Positions 53,837 to 62,123 of a stretch of DNA of 64,000 bases are shown here, one piece after another (within the stretch, counting starts at the first letter, position 1; every line of letters starts with the position of its first letter). The stretch is from Nocardia transvalensis (GTDB lineage Bacteria; Actinomycetota; Actinomycetes; Mycobacteriales; Mycobacteriaceae): positions 372,001 to 436,000 of the forward strand of contig NZ_JADLQQ010000007.1 of the NCBI RefSeq assembly GCF_015477765.1, in the 5' to 3' direction. The translations under genes were made by a program, and so were the position numbers. The notes under the pieces are model-generated. The model saw only the letters and a program-made list of their open reading frames with translations. It was not told the DNA's origin and made no database searches.

Positions 53837-55650
53837 CCGACCGTACCTTCGCCTTCGACGACCAGCTGCCCCGGGTGCCGCTGCCCACCCTGGAGGACAG
53901 CTGCGCACGGTTTCTGCAGTGGTCCGCGCCGCTGCTGACCGAGGACGAGTACGCCGAGACCGAGCGCACGATCGCCGATCTGCTGCGACCGGACGGACCG
54001 GCCCGCATCCTGCAGGCGGACCTGCAGCGGTTCGACGCCACCCCCGGCGTGGCCAGCTGGCTCGACGAATTCTGGCCCTCGCGGTATCTGGGCCGCCGCG
54101 ACCGGATAGCGTTGAACGCCAACTTCTTCTTCCTGTTCCGCGACGACACCGCGCTGGCCCGCTCGACCTCCGACCAGCAGGCCGAGCGCGCCGCGGCCAT
54201 CGTCGGTGCCGCGGTGAACTACAAGCTGCTGCTCGACGCCGAGGCCGTCCCGCCGGTGACGCAGCGGGGGCAGCATCTGTCGATGGCGCAGAACAAATTC
54301 CTGTTCTCCGAGACCAGGATTCCCGGCGATCCGCAGGACACGGTCCGGGTGCCCTACAGCGCCGAATGGCCGGGTCCGTCGCAGGCCCGGCACATCGTCG
54401 TCTTCTTCCGCGGCAACATGTTCCGGATGGATGTGCTGGGCCCGAGCGGCGTGCCGTATACGCCGGAGGATCTGGCCGCGGGACTGCGGGCGGTGCAGAA
54501 GGCCGGGACGCGGCGCGCGGCCGTGGACACCTCGGTGGGCCATCTGACCACGATGGCTCGCGCCGAATGGGCCGCGGTGCGCACGACTCTGCGCGCCGAG
54601 CCCGCCAACGTCGCGGCCCTGGACACCATCGAGACCGCCCTGTTTTGTGTCTGCCTGGAGGATTTCGCGCCCCGCGACAGTCTGCACGCCTGTGATCAGC
54701 TGCTGCACGGCGACAGCGGTAACCGGTGGTTCGACAAGTCGGTGTCGTTCGTCGTCTTCGCCGACGGGCAGGCCGGAATCAATGTCGAGCACTGCGGGCT
54801 CGACGGCACGACCATCCTGTCGTTCGTCGACGCCCTGCTCGCGGCGCCGGTGGACGAGCATGCGACGCGGTCCGGGGCGCAGCCGCAGGGGCTGCCCGCG
54901 ATCGAACCGATCGACTTCGTCCTCGACGGCACCCTGCGCGCCGAGATCGCCTCGGCCGCAGCGGGATTCGAGCAGTTTGTGGCCGACAACGCCACGGCCA
55001 CCGTCTCGTTCGAGCACTTCGGCACCGATCGTGCCAAGGCGCTGGGCATCTCGCCCGACGCCTTCGCGCAGCTGTCGTATCAGCTCGCGCATCGGCGCAG
55101 CAAGGGACTCAACGGCGCCACCTACGAATCGATCGCCACCCGCCAGTTCCGCAACGGACGCACCGAGGCGATGCGGGTGGTGACGCCGCAGATCCTGGAA
55201 TTCGTGGCGGCCATGGACGATTCGGCCGCCGACGCGGCGACGAAGCTGGCGAAGGCGCGGGCCGCCGCCGATGCGCACGTCGCCCGCGCCAAGCAATGTC
55301 AGCGCGGTGAGGCGCCCGAACAGCACCTGTGGGAGCTGCAGCTCATCCAGCGCCGCCGGGGTGAGCAGCTGGGCGCCACCGATCCGATGCCGTTCTACGA
55401 CAGCCCGGGCTGGCGCATCACCCGCGACGATTACCTGAGCACCAGCTCGGCGCCCTCGGCCAATATCCGGTACTTCGGATTCGGCTGCACCAGCCCCAAG
55501 TGCATCGGCGTCGCGTATGTGCTGCTGCCCGACCGATGGAACATCTACCTGGCCACGCCGACGAGCGTGGGGGCGCAGATGTCCGAGTTCGCCGATCAGC
55601 TGCGGGTGGCGGTGCGCGAGCTGGAGGAGTTGCTGGCCGGTGCCGGGTGA
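53833..55650 (+). CDS. Choline/carnitine O-acyltransferase family protein
   Basis: The 605-residue protein starts at GTG 53833. The two-domain CAT fold is apparent from the N-terminal DDQLPRVPLPTLEDSCARFL, a typical carnitine-acyltransferase opening. It continues with DEFWPSRYLGRRDRIALNAN and FFRGNMFRMDVLGPSG. The catalytic His lies in NVEHCGLDGT, and YQLAHRRSKGLNGATYESIATRQFRNGRTEAMR (split) contains the CoA-binding and STS-like region. Such enzymes exchange acyl groups between CoA and a trimethylammonium hydroxy-acid. Bacterial members are uncommon, and their natural acceptor is often unknown. It completes the cassette with the oxygenase and methyltransferase. Confidence 0.9.
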   Translation: MTDRTFAFDDQLPRVPLPTLEDSCARFLQWSAPLLTEDEYAETERTIADLLRPDGPARILQADLQRFDATPGVASWLDEFWPSRYLGRRDRIALNANFFFLFRDDTALARSTSDQQAERAAAIVGAAVNYKLLLDAEAVPPVTQRGQHLSMAQNKFLFSETRIPGDPQDTVRVPYSAEWPGPSQARHIVVFFRGNMFRMDVLGPSGVPYTPEDLAAGLRAVQKAGTRRAAVDTSVGHLTTMARAEWAAVRTTLRAEPANVAALDTIETALFCVCLEDFAPRDSLHACDQLLHGDSGNRWFDKSVSFVVFADGQAGINVEHCGLDGTTILSFVDALLAAPVDEHATRSGAQPQGLPAIEPIDFVLDGTLRAEIASAAAGFEQFVADNATATVSFEHFGTDRAKALGISPDAFAQLSYQLAHRRSKGLNGATYESIATRQFRNGRTEAMRVVTPQILEFVAAMDDSAADAATKLAKARAAADAHVARAKQCQRGEAPEQHLWELQLIQRRRGEQLGATDPMPFYDSPGWRITRDDYLSTSSAPSANIRYFGFGCTSPKCIGVAYVLLPDRWNIYLATPTSVGAQMSEFADQLRVAVRELEELLAGAG

Positions 55651-55699
55651 GCCGAAAATCCGGTGCCGGGCGTAGGCGGGCGGCGGTAGCGTCGCGGTC

Positions 55700-56251
55700 A
55701 TGACCGGCACCCGTACACCGCAGTTCACCTGTCGTCGGCTGACCACCGAGGATTTTCCGATGCTCGGCGAGTGGCTGGCGCAACCGCATGTGCGGCGATG
55801 GTGGAATCACGAGTTCACGCCGGAGGCGATCGAGCGGGACTTCGGGCCGAGCGCGCGCGGGGAGGACCCGTCCGAGGACCTGCTGATCTATGCCGATGGC
55901 GAACCGGTCGGTTTGGTGCAGCGCTGTCGACTGCACGATTTCCCGGAGTACGTGGCGGAGCTGACGCCGCTGATCGAGGTGCCCGCCGAGGCGATGTCGA
56001 TCGATTATCTCGTGGGCGATCCGCAACTGGTCGGGCGCGGGCTCGGCTCGGCGATGATCGGGGCGGTCATCGCGGGCACCTGGGCCGACCACCCGCGCGC
56101 CGACTGCGTGATCGTGCCGGTCACGGCGGCCAACCGGGCCTCCTGGCGGGCCCTCGAGAACGCCGGCCTGCGCCGCATCGCCGAGGGTCCGCTCACCCCG
56201 GACAACCCGGCCGACGACGGCCATCACTTCATCTATCGCATCGACAGATAA
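55700..56251 (+). CDS. GNAT acetyltransferase of the AAC(6')-like type
   Basis: The 183-residue protein starts at ATG 55700. GNAT landmarks are HVRRWWNHEFTPEAIERDFG, PVGLVQRCRLHDFPEYVAEL, SIDYLVGDPQLVGRGLGSAMIG (acetyl-CoA pyrophosphate loop, split) and NRASWRALENAGLRRI. This order and the W-W-N motif match aminoglycoside 6'-N-acetyltransferases and siderophore acetylases of the same subfamily. It need not be a resistance enzyme. Fifty nucleotides separate it from the acyltransferase gene, so co-transcription is possible. Confidence 0.87.
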   Translation: MTGTRTPQFTCRRLTTEDFPMLGEWLAQPHVRRWWNHEFTPEAIERDFGPSARGEDPSEDLLIYADGEPVGLVQRCRLHDFPEYVAELTPLIEVPAEAMSIDYLVGDPQLVGRGLGSAMIGAVIAGTWADHPRADCVIVPVTAANRASWRALENAGLRRIAEGPLTPDNPADDGHHFIYRIDR

Positions 56252-56295
56252 GTCGATTGCGGAAGATAAGCCCGCGTCTGAAACAATGGCTCCCC

Positions 56296-56559
56296 GTGAA
56301 GACTTTCGAAACCCTGTTCGCCGAGCTCCAGGATCGTGCGGTCAACCGCCCCGAAGGGTCGGGCACCGTGGCGGCATTGGATGCGGGTGTGCATGCGCAG
56401 GGCAAGAAGGTGCTGGAGGAGGCCGGTGAGGTGTGGCTGGCCGCCGAACACGAGAGCGACGACCACCTCGCCGAGGAGATCTCGCAGCTGCTGTACTGGG
56501 TTCAGGTGCTGATGGTGGGCCGCGGATTGCGGCTCGAGGACGTGTACCGACATCTGTGA
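56296..56559 (+). CDS. hisE: Phosphoribosyl-ATP pyrophosphatase
   Basis: The 87-residue protein starts at GTG 56296. It performs the second step of histidine synthesis, turning phosphoribosyl-ATP into phosphoribosyl-AMP. The all-helical MazG-like fold shows TFETLFAELQDRAVN and KKVLEEAGEVWLAAEHES with the metal-binding Glu residues, then LAEEISQLLYWVQVLM. It is stand-alone, not fused to HisI, as in mycobacteria. hisG follows 45 nt later. Confidence 0.95.
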   Translation: MKTFETLFAELQDRAVNRPEGSGTVAALDAGVHAQGKKVLEEAGEVWLAAEHESDDHLAEEISQLLYWVQVLMVGRGLRLEDVYRHL

Positions 56560-56604
56560 CAGACATTCACCCGTCCCGTCACACGTCCCGAAAGGAACAC
56601 TGCC

Positions 56605-57456
56605 ATGCTGCGCGTCGCCGTCCCCAATAAAGGCGCCCTGTCCGAATCCGCCGTCGAGATCCTGACCGAGGCGGGTTACCGCAAGCGTCCCGACTCCCGC
56701 GAACTGTCGGTGCTCGACAACGCCAACCAGGTCGAGTTCTTCTTCCTGCGCCCGAAAGATATTGCCATTTATGTGGGTTCGGGCGAGCTGGATCTGGGTA
56801 TCACCGGTCGTGACCTGGCGCTGGATTCGGGTGCGCCGGTGCAGGAGCGGCTGAGCCTCGGGTTCGGCCGCTCCACCTTCCGCTACGCCGCGCCCGCCGG
56901 TCGCGAATGGAAGGTCGAGGACCTCTACGACAAGCGCATCGCCACCGCCTACCCCAATCTGGTGCTCGCCGACCTGCAGCGCCGCGGCATCCAGGCCGAG
57001 GTGATCCGGCTCGACGGGGCGGTGGAGATCTCCATCCAGCTCGGTGTCGCCGACGCCATCGCCGATGTGGTCGGCTCGGGGCGAACCCTGCGCCAGCACA
57101 ACCTGATTCCGTTCGGGGAGTCGCTGTGCGATTCGGAGGCGGTGCTGATCGAGGCCGCCGGATCCGACCGCCGCGACAAGGCGCGCAATCAATTGGTCGC
57201 CCGCATCCAGGGTGTGGTGTTCGCGCAGCAGTACCTGATGCTGGACTACGACTGCCCGAAGGAACTGCTCGAGGCCGCGGTCGCGATCACTCCCGGCATG
57301 GAGTCGCCCACGGTGTCGCCGATGGCGGACTCCGGCTGGGTCGCCGTGCGCGCCCTCGTCCCGCGCAAACAGGGCAACGACGTGATGGATCAGCTCGCCG
57401 AACTCGGCGCCAAGGCCATCCTCGCCACCGACATCCGCTCCTGCCGCGCTTTCTGA
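56605..57456 (+). CDS. hisG: ATP phosphoribosyltransferase, long form
   Basis: The 283-residue enzyme starts the histidine pathway by joining ATP and PRPP. The catalytic domains show LRVAVPNKGALSESAVEIL, IAIYVGSGELDLGITGRDL and the PRPP loop DAIADVVGSGRTLRQHNL. The C-terminal ACT-like regulatory domain (about 210-283), where histidine binds for feedback inhibition, is present, so this is the homohexameric long form that needs no HisZ. AAGGAAC precedes the ATG. A 6-bp hairpin and a 32-residue peptide ORF follow. Confidence 0.96.
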   Translation: MLRVAVPNKGALSESAVEILTEAGYRKRPDSRELSVLDNANQVEFFFLRPKDIAIYVGSGELDLGITGRDLALDSGAPVQERLSLGFGRSTFRYAAPAGREWKVEDLYDKRIATAYPNLVLADLQRRGIQAEVIRLDGAVEISIQLGVADAIADVVGSGRTLRQHNLIPFGESLCDSEAVLIEAAGSDRRDKARNQLVARIQGVVFAQQYLMLDYDCPKELLEAAVAITPGMESPTVSPMADSGWVAVRALVPRKQGNDVMDQLAELGAKAILATDIRSCRAF

Positions 57457-57475
57457 GGGCTGGGATCGCCGGGCT

Positions 57476-57495
57476 CGCACCGGCAGACTGGTGCG
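57476..57495 (+). other. Hairpin between hisG and peptide ORF
   Basis: CGCACC and GGTGCG form a 6-bp stem with an 8-nt loop 19 nt past the hisG stop. It lacks a T-run and is followed by a ribosome-binding site 22 nt on, so it may separate or stabilise transcripts instead of ending them. Confidence 0.35.
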
Positions 57496-57529
57496 CGGGT
57501 CGGGGCAACGAAGTCACGGAGGAAATGTG

Positions 57530-57628
57530 ATGATGCCCTTTCTGGTCCCCGCCAAAACCCCGTCGAACCTGCTCGAATGGCTGACCCAGCTGTTCTGCTG
57601 GGCAGGTAGCGGCGTCTGCATCATGTAG
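57530..57628 (+). CDS. Short Cys-containing peptide (32 aa) downstream of hisG
   Basis: ATG 57530 lies 7 nt after a strong GGAGG. The 32-residue frame begins MMPFLVPAKTPS, has a helical, amphipathic middle (NLLEWLTQLF) and ends CWAGSGVCIM with two cysteines six residues apart. A leader-like front and a Cys/Ser/Gly tail resemble small secreted or post-translationally modified peptides. No modifying enzyme is adjacent, and the name of any family is unknown to me. It ends 11 nt before the convergent RecB-type gene. A leader peptide for attenuation is unlikely, since it has no His codons and lies after hisG. Confidence 0.5.
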   Translation: MMPFLVPAKTPSNLLEWLTQLFCWAGSGVCIM

Positions 57629-57639
57629 CGCTGCTTCCC

Positions 57640-58503
57640 CTACCGCGGGTCGTCGACCTGCGACGGCCAGCCCGGGTACGGCGGCGGGGTGCCGCCGTAG
57701 GCCGGGCAGAACGGCTTGTAGTCGCAGAACTCGCACAGCCAGCTCGGATTCGGCGGGAAGTCGCCGCTGCGTCCGGCGGTCGTGATGGCCGACCACAGTG
57801 CCGAGAGGATGCGTTCGAAACGCAGGAGTTGGTCCTCGTCGGGGGTGTAGGTGAGGATCTGGCCGTCGGCCAGATAGATCAGGCGCAGCTGGGTGGGGAC
57901 CACACCGCGCGAGCGCAGCATGATCAGGGCGTAGAACTTGAGCTGGAACAGGGCCCGACCCTCGGCGCCGAGTGCCGGAGACCGGCCGGTTTTGTAGTCG
58001 ACCACGCGGAGCTGACCCGACGGCGCCACATCGATCCGGTCGACGAAACCGCGCAGCGGCGAGCCGTCCGGCAGCACCACCTCGATCAGCGATTCACACG
58101 ACTGCGGGTCGAATGCGGTGGGGTCCTCCAGCCGGTAGTAGCTCTGCACGAGCCGATGCACCTCGTCGAGGAAGCCCTCGTGCCCGTCGGGGACCAGCGA
58201 ACTCAGTTCCGGGCGCTCGGCCAGCAATCGCTCCCATGCCGGGGCGATCAGCGTGGCCGCCCGGTCCGGGACGCGTTCACCGCTCGGTAGCCCGTACAGC
58301 GATTCCAGCACCGCGTGTACCACTGTGCCGCGGACCGCGAACCGCGCGGGCGGTTCCGGAATCCGATCGATCGCACGTAATCGATATTTCAACGGACATT
58401 GTTTGAAATCCATTGCCCGTGAAGGCGACAGCGCGGGAGCGGGCCGAACGGGATCGTCTCCGCCGTCGCGAGAGGGCGGGGTCGTCGTCGGTGGCGCTGT
58501 CAT
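57640..58503 (-). CDS. RecB-family PD-(D/E)XK exonuclease with iron-sulphur cysteines
   Basis: The 287-residue protein starts at ATG 58503. The nuclease core shows SRAMDFKQCPLKYRLR, HAVLESLYGL, then GFVDRIDVAP and VVDYKTGR, which give the metal-binding Asp and the Asp/Lys pair. One Cys near the start (KQCP) and three at the end (CEFCDYKPFC) match the four-cysteine iron-sulphur staple of AddB/Cas4-like nucleases. It is stand-alone without helicase, like the mycobacterial protein in the same place. It is divergent from trmI with an 80-nt shared promoter region. Confidence 0.9.
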   Translation of the reverse strand: MTAPPTTTPPSRDGGDDPVRPAPALSPSRAMDFKQCPLKYRLRAIDRIPEPPARFAVRGTVVHAVLESLYGLPSGERVPDRAATLIAPAWERLLAERPELSSLVPDGHEGFLDEVHRLVQSYYRLEDPTAFDPQSCESLIEVVLPDGSPLRGFVDRIDVAPSGQLRVVDYKTGRSPALGAEGRALFQLKFYALIMLRSRGVVPTQLRLIYLADGQILTYTPDEDQLLRFERILSALWSAITTAGRSGDFPPNPSWLCEFCDYKPFCPAYGGTPPPYPGWPSQVDDPR

Positions 58504-58583
58504 ACCTGGCAGGCTATCCGCGGGTACCGACAAATCCGGTACGCCCGCACCAACCAGGAAAAAGCGCAGGAGAACGGAGATCC

Positions 58584-59417
58584 ATGACGGCCAGACGGAC
58601 CGGTCCATTCACCGCCGGGGACCGGGTGCAGCTGACCGATGCCAAGGGGCGCCAGCACACGGTCGTGCTGGAGCCGGGCAAGGAGTTTCACACGCACAAG
58701 GGCCCGATCCGCCACGACGACCTGATCGGCGCCGACGAGGGCTGCGTGGTGCAATCCGCCAACGGCACACCGTATCTCGCACTGCGTCCGCTGCTGGTCG
58801 ACTACGTCCTGTCCATGCCGCGCGGCGCCGCGGTGATCTACCCGAAGGACGCCGCGCAGATCGTGCACGAGGGCGATATCTTTCCCGGCGCCCGGGTGCT
58901 GGAGGCCGGCGCCGGATCCGGCGCGCTGACCTGCTCACTGCTGCGCGCGGTCGGCCCCGAGGGGCAGGTGCTGTCCTACGAGATCCGCGACGACCACGCC
59001 GAGCATGCGGTCCGCAACGTGGAGAAGTTCTTCGGAGAACGCCCCGCTAACTGGGCGCTCACCGTCGGCGACGTCGCCGAGCACGGTGGTGACCAGGTCG
59101 ACCGGGTGGTGCTCGACATGCTCAAGCCCTGGGACGCACTGCCGTCGGTGGCCAAGGCGCTCATTCCCGGCGGCGTGCTCATCGTCTATGTGGCAACGGT
59201 CACACAGCTGTCGGAGATCGTGGAGGCGTTGCGACAGCAGCAGTGCTGGACCGAACCGCGCGCCTGGGAATCGCTGGTGCGCCCCTGGCACGTGGTGGGC
59301 CTGGCGGTGCGCCCCGAGCACCGGATGCAGGGCCACACGGCCTTCCTGGTCGGCGCGCGCCGCCTCGCCGATGGCGTGGTACCCCCGAAGCCGCAGCGCC
59401 GTCCCTCGAAGGGCTGA
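58584..59417 (+). CDS. trmI: tRNA (adenine-58-N1) methyltransferase
   Basis: The 277-residue SAM enzyme methylates A58 in the T-loop of tRNA. It has the beta-barrel N-terminus (PFTAGDRVQLTDAKGRQH), the hinge with YPKDAAQIVHEGDIFPGARVLEAGAGSGALT (spanning the SAM loop, split), and the catalytic-site VVLDMLKPWDAL. The actinobacterial form works as a homotetramer. ATG 58584 has AGGAGAACGGAG upstream. It lies in the conserved nuclease-trmI-lipoprotein-mpa block. Confidence 0.94.
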   Translation: MTARRTGPFTAGDRVQLTDAKGRQHTVVLEPGKEFHTHKGPIRHDDLIGADEGCVVQSANGTPYLALRPLLVDYVLSMPRGAAVIYPKDAAQIVHEGDIFPGARVLEAGAGSGALTCSLLRAVGPEGQVLSYEIRDDHAEHAVRNVEKFFGERPANWALTVGDVAEHGGDQVDRVVLDMLKPWDALPSVAKALIPGGVLIVYVATVTQLSEIVEALRQQQCWTEPRAWESLVRPWHVVGLAVRPEHRMQGHTAFLVGARRLADGVVPPKPQRRPSKG

Positions 59418-59444
59418 GCCCCCGCATCCGGTATGGATGATTCG

Positions 59445-60020
59445 TCAGGCCTGGCAGGGCGCCTTGCCCATGGCCAGGAGCTGGCAGGCGCTGGCATCGG
59501 AGAGCTGCCAGCCCGCGGCGCTGTGCTGCCAGGTCATCGGCATCGCCGGGGCGGGACCGTGCGGGGAGGTGATGACCACCTGTGCGGTGGCGGTATCGCC
59601 CTCGGCCTTGACATCGGAGACGGTGAAGGTGATCTTGCCGTAGTGGGCGAGTCCCTGGGTCATGGTGTCGATGTTGGCGGTGCGCTTCTGCCCGTCGGTG
59701 ACCAGCTTCTGCTTGTCCGCGGTCGGCGTGGCCGGGTCGACGAATCCGTCCAGGGTCGCCTGCAGGGTCTCGGGAGTGGGTGCGGCGGCGGCCTGTGCGC
59801 TCGTGCCGGTGGGGCTGGCGGCGGCACCGGAAGTGCTGGTCACGGCCGCGCTGGTGGTGGTGCCGGCCGGTGCTTGGTCGGATTTGTCGGAGCTGCATGC
59901 CACCATGCCCGTAACGGCGAGGGTCGCAAATGCGGTAGCCGTCACAAGACGAACGCTGGAAACACGAACATGGCGTGCAGCGTTGCCACTACAACGGGTA
60001 AGACCGGTGGGAAGGAGCAT
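59445..60020 (-). CDS. LppK-like lipoprotein
   Basis: The 191-residue product starts at ATG 60020 (GTG 60029 is also possible). A signal peptide ends in the lipobox VTGMVACSS. A Thr/Ser/Ala-rich linker then precedes a small cystatin-like domain: ETLQATLDGFVDPATPTADK, GKITFTVSDVKAEGDTATAQVVI (split) and GWQLSDASACQLLAMG. The domain and the place beside trmI and mpa match LppK of mycobacteria. The function is unknown. Three later cysteines or a disulphide in CQLLAMGKAPC may stabilise the domain. An iron-box-like site lies upstream. Confidence 0.82.
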   Translation of the reverse strand: MLLPTGLTRCSGNAARHVRVSSVRLVTATAFATLAVTGMVACSSDKSDQAPAGTTTSAAVTSTSGAAASPTGTSAQAAAAPTPETLQATLDGFVDPATPTADKQKLVTDGQKRTANIDTMTQGLAHYGKITFTVSDVKAEGDTATAQVVITSPHGPAPAMPMTWQHSAAGWQLSDASACQLLAMGKAPCQA

Positions 60021-60074
60021 CGACGACACACACCTTTCGGCTCGGTCCGGCGACATTAACTCGTCGGAAACAGG

Positions 60075-60093
60075 TTAGGGCAGGCTAACATGG
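60075..60093. promoter_or_regulatory. IdeR/DtxR-like iron box candidate between lipoprotein and mpa
   Basis: TTAGGGCAGGCTAACATGG matches 14 of 19 positions of TTAGGTTAGGCTAACCTAA. It is 54 nt upstream of the lipoprotein start and 126 nt upstream of mpa, so it is better placed to act on the lipoprotein gene. Confidence 0.5.
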
Positions 60094-60218
60094 TGGCCCG
60101 GCCACGAACTGCATCCGCAGGCCGCAGCCGAGATGTGATCACGACGAAACCATGTCGGAAAGCGAGAACGGTTCGCGCCCGGTAGCGTTGATAGACCGGG
60201 ACTGGGAGGAGCAGCATC

Positions 60219-61979
60219 ATGAGCCCCATCGAGAATTCGGATTCGGCGGCCTGGAGGGAACTCGAGGCAGTACGCGCCGAGGCGGCTGCACTCCGAAGGC
60301 AACTCGCCGACTCGCCGGATCGCACAAGGGAATTGGAAGCGCGCATCGATTCGCTGACGATTCGCAACACCAAGCTCATGGACACCTTGAAGGAGGCCCG
60401 CCAGCAACTGGTCGCCCTGCGCGAGGAGGTCGACCGGCTGGGCCAGCCGCCGAGTGGCTACGGCATCCTGATCGGTGTCTACGACGATCAGACGGTCGAC
60501 GTGTTCACCTCGGGGCGCAAGATGCGGTTGACGTGTTCGCCGAATATCGAGACGTCGACCCTGCACTACGGGCAGACGGTCCGCCTCAACGAGGCGCTCA
60601 CGGTGGTCGAGGCCGGGCACTTCGACCAGACCGGTGAGATCGGCACCCTGCGCGAGATCCTCGACGACGGCCGCCGGGCGCTGGTGGTCGGGCATGCCGA
60701 CGAGGAACGGGTGGTCTGGCTGTCGGGCCCGCTGAGCAGGCTGGTGGATGTCGACGATGTCGAGGACCCGGATCATCCGATCCGCAAACTGCGGCCGGGA
60801 GATTCGCTGCTGGTCGACACCAAGGCGGGCTTCGCCTTCGAGCGCATCCCCAAGGCCGAGGTCGAGGACCTCGTGCTGGAGGAAGTGCCCGATGTCGACT
60901 ACGAGGACATCGGTGGCCTGTCGCGGCAGATCGAGCAGATTCGCGATGCGGTGGAACTTCCGTTCCTGCACAAGGATCTGTTCCGCGAGTACGCGCTGCG
61001 CCCGCCCAAGGGTGTGCTGCTCTACGGCCCGCCCGGTTGCGGTAAGACGTTGATCGCCAAGGCCGTGGCCAACTCGCTGGCCAAGAAGATCGCCGAGGCG
61101 CGCGGTGAGGATGCCAAGGAGGCCAAGTCCTTCTTCCTCAACATCAAGGGCCCCGAGCTGCTGAACAAGTTCGTGGGTGAGACCGAGCGCCACATCCGGA
61201 TCATCTTCCAGCGGGCGCGGGAGAAGGCCTCCGAGGGCACCCCGGTGATCGTGTTCTTCGACGAGATGGACTCGATCTTCCGGACCCGTGGTTCGGGTGT
61301 GTCCTCCGATGTGGAGACCACGGTCGTGCCGCAGCTGCTGTCGGAGATCGACGGTGTCGAGGGCCTGGAGAACGTCATCGTCATCGGCGCCTCCAACCGC
61401 GAGGACATGATCGACCCGGCCATCCTGCGGCCCGGACGTCTCGATGTGAAGATCAAGATCGAGCGGCCGGATGCCGAGGCGGCACAGGACATCTTCTCCA
61501 AGTACCTGACGCCGGAGCTGCCGCTGCACGCCGACGATGTGGCCGAATTCGGCGGCGATCGGGAGAAGTGCGTGAAGGCGATGATCGAACGGGTCGTCGA
61601 GCGCATGTACGCCGAGAGCGAGGACAACCGCTTCCTGGAGGTCACCTACGCCAACGGGGACAAGGAGGTCCTGTACTTCAAGGACTTCAACTCCGGCGCC
61701 ATGATCCAGAACATCGTGGACCGCTCCAAGAAGTACGCCATCAAGTCGGTCCTCGAGACCGGCAACCCGGGCCTGCGCATCCAGCATCTCTACGATTCGA
61801 TAGTGGACGAGTTCTCCGAGAACGAGGACCTGCCCAACACCACGAATCCCGATGACTGGGCTCGCATCTCGGGTAAGAAGGGCGAGCGGATCGTCTACAT
61901 CCGCACGCTGGTCACCGGCAAGAACGCCAGCGCCAGCCGCGCGATCGACACCGAGTCCAACACCGGCCAGTACCTGTAA
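60219..61979 (+). CDS. mpa: Proteasome-associated ATPase Mpa/ARC
   Basis: The 586-residue AAA+ ATPase unfolds Pup-tagged proteins for the 20S proteasome. An N-terminal coiled coil (about 10-75, AVRAEAAALRRQLADS and DTLKEARQQLVALREEVDRL) binds Pup. Two OB folds follow to about 230. The AAA module has Walker A YGPPGCGKTLIAKA near 268, Walker B VIVFFDEMDSIF, and RPGRLDVKIKI. The C-terminus GQYL carries the penultimate Tyr that docks into the proteasome. The genes for Dop, Pup, PrcBA and PafA are not inside the window. A strong hairpin follows the stop. Confidence 0.96.
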   Translation: MSPIENSDSAAWRELEAVRAEAAALRRQLADSPDRTRELEARIDSLTIRNTKLMDTLKEARQQLVALREEVDRLGQPPSGYGILIGVYDDQTVDVFTSGRKMRLTCSPNIETSTLHYGQTVRLNEALTVVEAGHFDQTGEIGTLREILDDGRRALVVGHADEERVVWLSGPLSRLVDVDDVEDPDHPIRKLRPGDSLLVDTKAGFAFERIPKAEVEDLVLEEVPDVDYEDIGGLSRQIEQIRDAVELPFLHKDLFREYALRPPKGVLLYGPPGCGKTLIAKAVANSLAKKIAEARGEDAKEAKSFFLNIKGPELLNKFVGETERHIRIIFQRAREKASEGTPVIVFFDEMDSIFRTRGSGVSSDVETTVVPQLLSEIDGVEGLENVIVIGASNREDMIDPAILRPGRLDVKIKIERPDAEAAQDIFSKYLTPELPLHADDVAEFGGDREKCVKAMIERVVERMYAESEDNRFLEVTYANGDKEVLYFKDFNSGAMIQNIVDRSKKYAIKSVLETGNPGLRIQHLYDSIVDEFSENEDLPNTTNPDDWARISGKKGERIVYIRTLVTGKNASASRAIDTESNTGQYL

Positions 61980-61992
61980 ACCGGGAAACCGC

Positions 61993-62025
61993 AAGGGCCG
62001 CGCTCCCCTCGGGAGCGCGGCCCTT
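61993..62025 (+). terminator. Strong 15-bp stem terminator after mpa
   Basis: Arms at 61993-62007 and 62011-62025 are perfectly complementary over 15 nt, with a CTC loop. The G/C-rich stem ends CCCTT and starts 13 nt after the mpa stop. It should end mpa transcription and insulate the TetR gene. Confidence 0.85.
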
Positions 62026-62078
62026 CCGCATTCCCGAGCCCGAGCCGGTGTCCCTCCCACGCAGGTCCCGGCGTGCAC

Positions 62079-62123
62079 TTGGCCGGGACTGGCCGCTTGG
62101 GCTAGAATTTGGCCATGCGGCCA
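62079..62123 (+). promoter_or_regulatory. Promoter and operator of leaderless TetR gene
   Basis: TTGGCC (62079-62084), an 18-nt spacer and TAGAAT (62103-62108) form a promoter whose start point falls at or next to the ATG at 62115. TGGCC-ATGC-GGCCA (62110-62123) overlaps the ATG, and further TGGCC copies sit upstream at 62080 and 62090, a likely autoregulatory operator. Confidence 0.6.

Noticed and set aside
55700..56251. Acquired aminoglycoside-resistance gene
   Set aside because: Base composition and codon use match the surroundings and no mobile element is near, so a chromosomal GNAT of unknown substrate is the safer call.
57530..57628. His-operon attenuator leader peptide
   Set aside because: The ORF lies after hisG and contains no His codons.
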